This document shows positions 1 to 5,511 of a DNA stretch of 6,591 nucleotides, one piece after another (the stretch's first letter is position 1; every line of letters starts with the position of its first letter). A program made the translations under genes and the position numbers. This stretch comes from an uncultured Verrucomicrobiota bacterium (GTDB lineage Bacteria > Verrucomicrobiota > Kiritimatiellia > RFP12 > UBA1067): the NCBI GenBank assembly GCA_946615875.1, contig CAMOIK010000112.1, positions 1 to 6,591 on the forward strand, written 5' to 3'. The notes under the pieces are model-generated. The model was not told the origin of the DNA. It saw only the letters and a program-made list of their open reading frames with translations, and made no database searches.

Positions 1-50
1 CGCCGCATTCCCGCCCCCTTTGCATTCTCTACGGCATCCTTGTGCTACCT

Positions 51-94
51 CAAAGTCGTTCCATCGACCTGCCAAACTCGTTCCATTGACTTTG
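51..94. repeat. Imperfect 22-bp tandem repeat, two copies, upstream of plsC
   Basis: Two adjacent 22-base units (51-72 and 73-94) share 17 of 22 positions, including the cores CAAA, TCGTTCCAT and GAC. The period is not a multiple of three, so this is not an internal protein repeat. The spacing is about two helical turns, which would suit a pair of binding sites for one regulator on the same face of DNA. That role is inference. The repeat ends 79 bases before the plsC ATG. The rest of 1-173 shows no convincing gene, and I see no good -35/-10 pair; the TTGACT at 86-91 has no matching -10. Confidence 0.5.
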
Positions 95-173
95 CCGACG
101 CCTTTGGATGAGAGAAATGATGGGAAACGACGCGACGCGCCACCGATAACGAAGAAAAGCCGAATATTCCTTC

Positions 174-896
174 ATGAGACTCCTTCGCTCAATGCTGGCC
201 GGCGCATTTTTCCTCTGGTATGGGGGGCTGGCGTTGCTGTTTGCCCCGCTCCTCGTGCTGCCGATATGGCCGAGACGGGCTTTCAGGGCGGTAATTCGCG
301 CTTTCTACCGCATTTTCGTCGTTTTGGCGCGCTGGACTGGTCTTTTCAAGGTGTATGCCGATGAAGAGACCCGGCGGCGGCTCGCGGGACTTCGCGGCGC
401 AATCGTCGTCATGAACCACGTGTCGCTCATCGACATAGTGGTGATCGTCGCCAGTCTGCCGGACGCGACGGCCATCGCAAAGGCCGCGGTCATGCGCAAT
501 CCCTTCCTGGCCATCGTCGCAAAACGGATGTTCATCGTGAACGACGGCGACGCCGCGGCCGTCCTCGCGCAGGCGGCGGAAGCGCTGGGAAAGGGCGTGA
601 ACGTCGTCGTCTTCCCGCAGGGGACGCGCGGCGGCGGCACGTTCCACCGCGGCGCGGCGCACCTCGCTCTTTCCTCTCGCCGCCCGTTGCTGCCCGTCCA
701 CATAGACTACGATCCGCCGGTGCTGGCGAAAGGCCAGCCGTGGTGGGACGTAGGGCGGCGCGTCATCCGCATCCGCCTCGCCGCGCGGCCTGCGATCTCG
801 CCGTCGGGGCCAGACAGCCGCGCAAACGCCCGCGCCCTCACCGAACGCATCGTCAGGGCTTTCGGCGAAGCTTCTGGCGGAGCCCGTAGATGGTGA
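174..896 (+). CDS. plsC: PlsC-like 1-acyl-glycerol-3-phosphate acyltransferase
   Basis: This 240-residue membrane acyltransferase belongs to the PlsC/LPLAT family, which moves an acyl chain onto lysophospholipid-type acceptors at the cytoplasmic membrane. The N-terminus has a hydrophobic membrane segment (about residues 8-32). The catalytic HX4D motif is NHVSLID at 81-87 (His82, Asp87). The third motif is FPQGTR at 147-152, where most relatives have FPEGTR, so Gln149 replaces a usually conserved Glu. The following stretch (FHRGAAHLAL, then PVHIDYDPP and KGQPWWDV) resembles, from memory, the acyltransferases in aryl-polyene and related fatty-acid-synthase clusters more than housekeeping PlsC; that assignment is tentative. 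The ATG at 174 is the first in frame and starts a basic-then-hydrophobic N-terminus, but no good Shine-Dalgarno precedes it. The last 44 bases overlap the end of the convergent GT15 gene. The true acceptor lipid cannot be told from the sequence. Confidence 0.9.
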   Translation: MRLLRSMLAGAFFLWYGGLALLFAPLLVLPIWPRRAFRAVIRAFYRIFVVLARWTGLFKVYADEETRRRLAGLRGAIVVMNHVSLIDIVVIVASLPDATAIAKAAVMRNPFLAIVAKRMFIVNDGDAAAVLAQAAEALGKGVNVVVFPQGTRGGGTFHRGAAHLALSSRRPLLPVHIDYDPPVLAKGQPWWDVGRRVIRIRLAARPAISPSGPDSRANARALTERIVRAFGEASGGARRW

Positions 897-1710
897 TCGA
901 GGCCGCGTATCCGAGGTATGCCAGCGGCAGCCTGAAGGTGAGTCCGCGGCGAAGCAGGAACTGGTGGAAATACGCCATCCAGCGCAAACAGAGCGTCTGG
1001 TCAGGCCTCAGCAGATATTGAAGCCCCAGCCACCGTATGGGCGCGTCTCCCCACCGGTGCCGCCAAATCCCGCCGGTGGCGTCGATCGCCGCGAAATAGC
1101 GCTGCCAGCCGTCGGAGCGGAACCATTCGAGGTCGCATATCTCGAAGTTGGTGTAGTAGAGCCGCACCTTGCGCACCGCCGGGGCTTGGACGCCCGGCGC
1201 GGGATTCGCCGTGAAATGGGCGGTCGCGGCGGCGAGCAGGCCGCGCACCACTTTGGCGCGTTCGTTCATCACCATGCGGTAGGCGTATTTGCGGCCTTCG
1301 CGCCGCATACGCTCGAACACGTTGTAGCGAACCTTGGAAAGCACGTAGGAATCGACGTCGAGCCGCATGTAGAAGTCGTAGCCCCGCAGTTCTTCGCGCA
1401 TGAATATGTCGTTGGCGAAGAAGTGGCACATGTGCCTGTAGCCTTTCTGCCCCGGGGTCAGGCCCTCCATGCCGGGATGCTCCGCGGAGAAATCCACGAG
1501 GCCGAAGCGGATCTTTATCCCGCTGTCGGCCAGCGCGGAGCAGACGGCCGATTTCTCCACGAGAGACCGGTCGAAATCGGCTTCGTGGAAGATCACGATG
1601 TCCGCCGGCGACCACGGCAGGAAGTTCTTGGCGAGCAGATGGATGCCGTGCAGCATCTGCCGCACGTTCGTCGCGTCGGAGCGCGTGAGGTATGCGATGG
1701 CGTTCTTCAT
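853..1710 (-). CDS. GT15 (Kre2/Mnt1-like) alpha-1,2-mannosyltransferase family protein
   Basis: The 285-residue product matches glycosyltransferase family 15, whose known fungal members (Kre2/Mnt1, Ktr) transfer mannose from GDP-mannose with retention and Mn2+. Family landmarks appear in order: GYRHMCHFF (90-98) and the following stretch, RLDVDS (116-121) at the position of the metal/donor-binding EPxV of Kre2, KYAYRM (141-146), YYTNFEI (185-191) matching the family's SNFEI segment whose Glu has been proposed as nucleophile, and RWGDAPIR (219-226), a near-exact family signature. It lacks the N-terminal membrane anchor of the fungal Golgi enzymes. Instead residues 260-285 are hydrophobic and end in a basic tail, suggesting peripheral or C-terminal membrane attachment on the cytoplasmic side (inference). 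I chose the ATG at 1710, 28 bases after the methyltransferase stop, with a G-run at 1723-1728 as a loose ribosome site. A GTG at 1719 is possible but only 3 bases from that run. The sugar and acceptor are unknown. Confidence 0.82.
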   Translation of the reverse strand: MKNAIAYLTRSDATNVRQMLHGIHLLAKNFLPWSPADIVIFHEADFDRSLVEKSAVCSALADSGIKIRFGLVDFSAEHPGMEGLTPGQKGYRHMCHFFANDIFMREELRGYDFYMRLDVDSYVLSKVRYNVFERMRREGRKYAYRMVMNERAKVVRGLLAAATAHFTANPAPGVQAPAVRKVRLYYTNFEICDLEWFRSDGWQRYFAAIDATGGIWRHRWGDAPIRWLGLQYLLRPDQTLCLRWMAYFHQFLLRRGLTFRLPLAYLGYAASITIYGLRQKLRRKP

Positions 1711-1738
1711 CGTGCGCACGAGCCCCCCGGCGGCGGCG

Positions 1739-2575
1739 TCACGCCTTTTTCCATGCGGCCCGGCAGAATACGCCGCTCGGGCATTGCAGACGCCGGCCTT
1801 CCAGCAGCATCTCGCCGCTTTCCACGCTGGCGGAGGGAAAGAGCTGCGCGAGGATGTTGGCGGCGACCGTCGGCGACAGCCCTGGCGTGTGCGAGGAGAA
1901 GAGGACGAAAAGAGGCGTGTCGCTGAGGAGTTCCTTCGCGAGCGCGAGAGTCTCCTTCAGGTCGCGCTCGATCTTGTACATCTCGCCGCCGGCCCCGCGC
2001 CCGAACGTGGGAGGGTCCAGGATTATGGCGTCGTAGCGGCGGCCGCGCCGCACTTCGCGCTTCATGAACTTGTGCGCGTCATCGACGATCCAGCGGATCG
2101 GCCTCTCGGCCAGGCCGTTCAGCGCGGCGTTCGCCCTCGCCCACTCCACCATGCCCTTCGACGCGTCCAGGTGGCACACCTCCGCGCCGCCCTGCGCCGC
2201 AGCCATCGTGGAGCCGCCGGAATACGCGAACAGGTTCAGCACTCTCGGTGCACCGCCGCCGCACGCCTCGCGTATCCATTTCCACTGCGCGCGCTGCTCG
2301 GGGAATATCCCGAGATGCCCGAAGTCGGTCCCGCTCAGGCGGAAACGGATCCCCGCCGTCTTGATCGTCCATTCCTTCGGCAGGTTGCCGCGCCCGTGCC
2401 AGCGGTTGCCGTCTTCGCGGTCGAACGCCGCATCCGCCTTCTCCCACTCCCGCGCGCCGAGCGAAGGGCGCCAGAGCGCCTGCGAGCACGGCCGCGCCAG
2501 CACGTGCCGCCCGAAACGCTCCAGTTTCCTGCCGTCGCCGGAGTCGATCAGCTCGTAGTCGTCGTTTGTCGTCAT
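1739..2575 (-). CDS. Short RlmI-like class I SAM-dependent methyltransferase
   Basis: This 278-residue protein is a Rossmann-fold S-adenosylmethionine methyltransferase of the COG1092 (RlmI/YccW-like) group. Motif I is LNLFAYSGGST (113-123), followed by DASKGMVEWARANA (137-150) for ribose contact, DDAHKF (165-170), and motif IV DPPTFGRG (187-194). The region before motif I (about 60-100, with GHLGIFPEQR at 86-95) is also typical of the group. E. coli RlmI methylates C5 of 23S rRNA C1962 and is about 396 residues long with an N-terminal PUA domain; that domain is absent here. At motif VI, where RlmI has SCS, this protein has SSH (227-229), so the usual cysteine is missing and an m5C reaction is doubtful. 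An RNA target is plausible but unproven. Start: ATG at 2575 has AAAGGA 5 bases upstream; the in-frame TTG (2590) and ATG (2581) lie in or against that site. It is probably co-transcribed with the GT15 gene downstream. Confidence 0.85.
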   Translation of the reverse strand: MTTNDDYELIDSGDGRKLERFGRHVLARPCSQALWRPSLGAREWEKADAAFDREDGNRWHGRGNLPKEWTIKTAGIRFRLSGTDFGHLGIFPEQRAQWKWIREACGGGAPRVLNLFAYSGGSTMAAAQGGAEVCHLDASKGMVEWARANAALNGLAERPIRWIVDDAHKFMKREVRRGRRYDAIILDPPTFGRGAGGEMYKIERDLKETLALAKELLSDTPLFVLFSSHTPGLSPTVAANILAQLFPSASVESGEMLLEGRRLQCPSGVFCRAAWKKA

Positions 2576-2580
2576 TGACA

Positions 2581-2588
2581 TCCTTTCC
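2581..2588 (-). promoter_or_regulatory. Shine-Dalgarno of the methyltransferase gene
   Basis: On the minus strand this reads GGAAAGGA, ending 5 bases before the ATG at 2575. It is the clearest ribosome-binding site in the window and fixes the start at 2575 rather than at the two in-frame upstream candidates, which overlap or sit inside it. Confidence 0.75.
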
Positions 2589-2814
2589 AAGTGTCGCCAT
2601 CAGCTGCCGTCCGATTGTTTCGCCGCAGTTCTGAGGCCGGGAATTGGGCCCCGGTCATGCGCATTGCCCATGGCGCGTCCAGGATGCAGGCGGTCCAGCT
2701 GTGGTCGCTTGCCCGTTACGCGCCGCTTGCCTGGGTCGTGGTTGCCGAATCCGTGTGGCGGTAAACATGCTCTTCGCGTTTGAATTCGTGGGCTTTCATG
2801 GGTGGCTTTCGGTT
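2589..2814. other. Intergenic gap between binding protein and methyltransferase genes
   Basis: About 225 bases without a well-supported gene. Going along the minus strand there is a possible 27-codon ORF at 2716-2799 (listed separately). Further on is a weak hairpin with 5-base arms CCGGG (2637-2641) and CCCGG (2650-2654), an 8-base loop and no T-run, so it is not a credible rho-independent terminator. A short direct repeat GGCTTTC (2791-2797 and 2804-2810, plus strand) lies just past the binding-protein stop. No TATAAT-like element is visible upstream of the methyltransferase, although its promoter is expected here. Confidence 0.5.
2716..2799 (-). CDS. Possible 27-residue small ORF, unknown function
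   Basis: An ATG at 2799, 15 bases after the binding-protein stop, opens a frame of 27 residues beginning MKAHEFKREEHVYRH, rich in charged residues and His, then Thr/Ser/Ala (DSATTTQASGA), and ending in TAA. Codon choice is reasonable for this genome, but the ORF is so short that this means little. There is no clear Shine-Dalgarno; reinitiation after the binding-protein stop would be the only obvious way to translate it. No hydrophobic segment or known motif is seen. It may equally be noncoding or part of an intergenic repeat. Confidence 0.2.
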   Translation of the reverse strand: MKAHEFKREEHVYRHTDSATTTQASGA

Positions 2815-4623
2815 TCAGCGCCCGGCCGTGGCGTCGTCGAAATTGACGCGCATCGGGACGGCCGGCAGGAAGCCGCCGGTCTTGACGGCGTCGGCGAGCT
2901 CCGCGGCCTTGTCCTCGTCGTACCACCAGTAGGTGAAGATGCATTCCTCGTCGGCGTAGCGGGCGAGGACGGGATCGGGCATGCCGAACTTGTTCCAGTA
3001 GAGGAGGCGGGTCTCGGCGACGTTCCACAGGAATGCGTAGGGGATGGCGTCGGCGATGATAGCGTCCATGCGGCGGTAGTAGTCGGTGCGCTCCTTCATC
3101 GTCGTGGTGTTCTTCTCCTCCGCGATAAGGCGATCGACCTCCGCGGACTTGAAGCCTGTGGAGTTGTTGGAGCCTTTGCGGTCGGCTTCGTCAGAGCGCC
3201 ACATGATCTCCGGCGTCTTGAAGACGCTCGCCCCCCACGACTGCCAGGTCATGTCGTAGTTGAAGTCGTCCATGTCGCGCATCCACGCGGCGAAGTCCTT
3301 GGTCTGGATGTCCATGTCGATGCCAAGGCGGCGCAGCGAGTCGTAGAAGAGCGAGAGGAACTTCGCTTCGGTGGGGGAGCGCGAAAGGAACGTGAACTTG
3401 AACTGCCTGCCGTCCTTTTCCAGCTTGCCCGTCTCCTCGTTCCTTTTGAAGCCCGCTTCCTCCAGGAGCTTCTTCGCTCCGTCGAAGTCGTAGAGGTAGA
3501 GCGGGTTGGGGCACGGATGCTCTGCGTCGTAGAGGTCGCCGAAGAAGGAGCGCTGCAGGAAGTATTCGTTGAACATCATCGTGCGGTTCATCGTCTCCCT
3601 GTCGATTAGCTTGGCCATGGCCAGGCGGACCCTGCGGTCGTCGAAGGGCCAGCGGCGCATGTTCATCGCGAAGCCCTGGAAGCCCATGGGCTTGTGGTTG
3701 ACGATGCGGCGCTTCAGGATCCAGTTCTTCTCGAACTTCTCGCCGGTGGTCTCGCTGCGCATTATCCGCGCGGTATATACCGGGTACACGTCGATGGAGC
3801 CTTTCTTCAGGGCTTCGAAGGCGTTTTCGTTGTCGATGTGGTATTTGACGACAATGCGGTCGAAGTTGCAGACGTGCCGGCAGCTCGGCATGTCGCGCCG
3901 CCACCAGTTCTCCACGCGGCGGAACTCCGTTTCGATCTGCTCCGCGACCCTGGCCAGGCGGTAGGGCCCGCCGACCGGCGCGCCGACGAGGTCGATCTTG
4001 TTGAAGTCCTGGCCCTCGAAGGCGTGCTTGGGCATCACGTAGAACGTGCCGACGGTGAGCAGGTCGCGCCAATCCTTGGGCGAGTCGCCGCGCTTGCGGA
4101 ACTTCACCGTGCGCCCGTCGAGAATCTCGGGGCTCTCGAAGACTCCAAGCATGACTTTCCACGGGCCCGAGTCGCAGGCAGGGTCGAGGATCGTGTCGAA
4201 CGTCCACTTCACGTCGGCCGCCGTCACCGGCCGGCCGTCGGACCAGCGGGCGTTCTCGTCGATGACGAACACGAACTCCCTGCCGTCGTCCGAGACGGCC
4301 CAGCGCCGCGCCAGGCCGGGCACGAAGTCCAGCGTGTCGGAGTCCGTGCCGAGCAGCGTCTCGTACATCATCGAGAACGTCATGCGCGTGTAGGTGTTGT
4401 TGTCGGTGTAGCCGTTGAACGACTTGGGGGGCATTCCGCCGTTGAACCGTATGACGCCGCCTTTCTTCGCGTGGACGGACGCGATGGGGTCTGGCGTGTC
4501 CTTCCAGCCCGGCTCCGGATACCACGTGAAGCGCGCGGAGGCGGCGCTTTCCTCTCCAAACGAGCAGAGGGCCGCCAAAGCGAACGCCGCCACTGCCGCA
4601 TACTTTCTGGTCTTCGCTTTCAT
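2815..4623 (-). CDS. Periplasmic family-5 (YejA-like) peptide-type ABC transporter solute-binding protein
   Basis: A 602-residue extracellular solute-binding protein of the SBP_bac_5 (DppA/OppA) superfamily, which captures oligopeptides or similar ligands in the periplasm for an ABC importer. The N-terminus is a Sec signal peptide: basic KAKTRK, a hydrophobic stretch at about 8-22, and likely cleavage near residue 23 or 30. The mature start (HAKKGGVIRF, 51-60), the MMYETLLGTDSDTL segment (85-98) and ARWSDGRPVTAADVKWTFD (125-143) are family hallmarks. NYDMTWQSWGAS (455-466) followed by GSNN and TGFKSAEVDRLI points to the YejA branch, whose E. coli member serves microcin C and peptide uptake. 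No permease or ATPase gene lies on either side, so it must use components encoded elsewhere. The ATG at 4623 has no Shine-Dalgarno; an extended -10 lies 8 bases upstream, suggesting leaderless translation. The ligand is not predictable. Confidence 0.9.
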   Translation of the reverse strand: MKAKTRKYAAVAAFALAALCSFGEESAASARFTWYPEPGWKDTPDPIASVHAKKGGVIRFNGGMPPKSFNGYTDNNTYTRMTFSMMYETLLGTDSDTLDFVPGLARRWAVSDDGREFVFVIDENARWSDGRPVTAADVKWTFDTILDPACDSGPWKVMLGVFESPEILDGRTVKFRKRGDSPKDWRDLLTVGTFYVMPKHAFEGQDFNKIDLVGAPVGGPYRLARVAEQIETEFRRVENWWRRDMPSCRHVCNFDRIVVKYHIDNENAFEALKKGSIDVYPVYTARIMRSETTGEKFEKNWILKRRIVNHKPMGFQGFAMNMRRWPFDDRRVRLAMAKLIDRETMNRTMMFNEYFLQRSFFGDLYDAEHPCPNPLYLYDFDGAKKLLEEAGFKRNEETGKLEKDGRQFKFTFLSRSPTEAKFLSLFYDSLRRLGIDMDIQTKDFAAWMRDMDDFNYDMTWQSWGASVFKTPEIMWRSDEADRKGSNNSTGFKSAEVDRLIAEEKNTTTMKERTDYYRRMDAIIADAIPYAFLWNVAETRLLYWNKFGMPDPVLARYADEECIFTYWWYDEDKAAELADAVKTGGFLPAVPMRVNFDDATAGR

Positions 4624-4631
4624 CGCCGCAT

Positions 4632-4640
4632 ATTATACCA
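4632..4640 (-). promoter_or_regulatory. Extended -10 promoter for the solute-binding protein gene
   Basis: On the minus strand this reads TGGTATAAT, a perfect sigma70-type extended -10 (TGN plus TATAAT) in an AT-rich island inside very GC-rich DNA. No good -35 is seen about 17 bases upstream (GCCACG), which is acceptable for an extended -10 promoter. Eight bases separate the TATAAT from the ATG at 4623, so transcription should start within a few bases of the start codon. The ribF stop codon TAA (4633-4635) lies inside the -10 box. Confidence 0.7.
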
Positions 4641-5511
4641 TATTTTCCGGGCGGCGTGGCTGGCGCGGCGGCGGCGCATGGCGGGCGGCGGCGGCGTCCT
4701 TGGCGATTTGCTCCTTCAGGGCGGAAACGTCGGAAAACGTCTCTTCCGGGCGGATGAAGCGCAGGAAATCGACTTCGAGCGCCGTGGGGTTGGCGTTCAT
4801 GGCGGGAGGCGGCGCGTCGAGGAAGTGGAGCTCGAGGGTGTTTCGCGTCCAGGCGTTCTCGCGCATCGTCGGCGCCACGCCCCAGTTGGCCACGGCGCGG
4901 CGCCCCAGCGCCTCCACGGCATATACGCCCCTTGGCAAGGAGAGCTGCAGGTCGTCTAGCATGAGATTGACGGTCGGAAACCCGATTTTCCTCCCCAGCC
5001 CCTTGCCGGAAACAATGCGGCCGGTCGTGCGCCATGGTCGGCCGAGCATGGCGTTGGCGTCCTCCAGGTCCGCCGCCTCTATGGCGGAACGTATGCGCGA
5101 AGAGGAAATCCGCTCGCCTTTGAAGACGGCATACGGCGCGACCAGCGTCTCGTAGCCGAGCGAGGCCAGGAGGGCGGGAGTGCCGGTCCCTCCCCTGCCG
5201 AAACGCCAGTTCCCGCCGCAGAGGACCGTGCGGTCGGCGAGGTGGCGGCGGGCGAAGTCGGCAGGCTCCATCGCCGCCAGTTCCGGCGTGAAGTCCAGCG
5301 CCGTCACTTCCTCCACCCCGCAGGCGCGCATGGCCGCCTCGCGCTCGCGAAACGTCATTATCAGGCGCGGCGCCTTTTCCGGCGCGAGGACGGAAAGCGG
5401 ATGGTTGCGGAACGTGACGGCGGCCCTTGCCTGCGACAGAATGCGTCTGTGGCCGAGGTGGACGCCGTCGAAAAAGCCTATCGCAACGCCTTTGCGAGCG
5501 GAATGGTGCAT
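4633..5511 (-). CDS. ribF: Bifunctional riboflavin kinase/FMN adenylyltransferase
   Basis: This 292-residue enzyme makes FMN from riboflavin and ATP, then FAD from FMN and ATP, in the cytoplasm. The N-terminal adenylyltransferase half shows GFFDGVHLGH (12-21), TFRNHP (33-38), GGNWRFGRGGTGT (99-111) and ISSSRIR (135-141). The C-terminal kinase half shows GRIVSGKGLGRKIGFPTVN (164-182) with the PTxN motif at 179-182, RGVYAVE (194-200), the TLELHFLD segment (225-232) holding the expected catalytic Glu227, and a final helix LEVDFLRFIRPEETF. The stretch between GHRRIL and TFRNHP is about ten residues shorter than in typical RibF. The last 16 residues are a low-complexity Pro/Arg tail. I chose the ATG at 5511 because the family start motif follows directly and GGGGA (5521-5525) lies 9 bases upstream; a longer frame to 5601 adds only unrelated sequence. 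It overlaps truB by 34 bases, implying coupled translation. Confidence 0.93.
   Translation of the reverse strand: MHHSARKGVAIGFFDGVHLGHRRILSQARAAVTFRNHPLSVLAPEKAPRLIMTFREREAAMRACGVEEVTALDFTPELAAMEPADFARRHLADRTVLCGGNWRFGRGGTGTPALLASLGYETLVAPYAVFKGERISSSRIRSAIEAADLEDANAMLGRPWRTTGRIVSGKGLGRKIGFPTVNLMLDDLQLSLPRGVYAVEALGRRAVANWGVAPTMRENAWTRNTLELHFLDAPPPAMNANPTALEVDFLRFIRPEETFSDVSALKEQIAKDAAAARHAPPPRQPRRPENMV

Noticed and set aside
20..364. 114-codon open frame at the left edge on the plus strand
   Set aside because: It overlaps the plsC N-terminus in another frame and has no recognisable motif or ribosome site.
1711..1719. GTG at 1719 as the GT15 start
   Set aside because: It adds only three residues and lies 3 bases from the G-run; the ATG at 1710 has more workable spacing. 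The choice is not certain.
1469..2578. A 369-codon open frame on the plus strand, antisense to the methyltransferase
   Set aside because: It is a shadow of the methyltransferase and GT15 genes, with low-complexity Arg/Ala/Pro sequence and no ribosome site.
4561..4570. Lipoprotein signal (LAALCS) in the binding-protein signal peptide
   Set aside because: The residue before the Cys is Leu, where a lipobox needs Gly, Ala or Ser. A normal Sec signal peptide fits better.
3694..4959. A 421-codon open frame on the plus strand, antisense to the binding-protein and ribF genes
   Set aside because: It has no recognisable domains and its composition is that of a complementary-strand shadow; both genes beneath it are well supported.
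3191..5035. A 614-codon open frame on the minus strand overlapping the binding-protein and ribF genes
   Set aside because: Its translation is Arg/Ala/Pro-rich with no family motifs and lies one frame off two clearly recognised genes. Long shadow frames are expected at this GC content.
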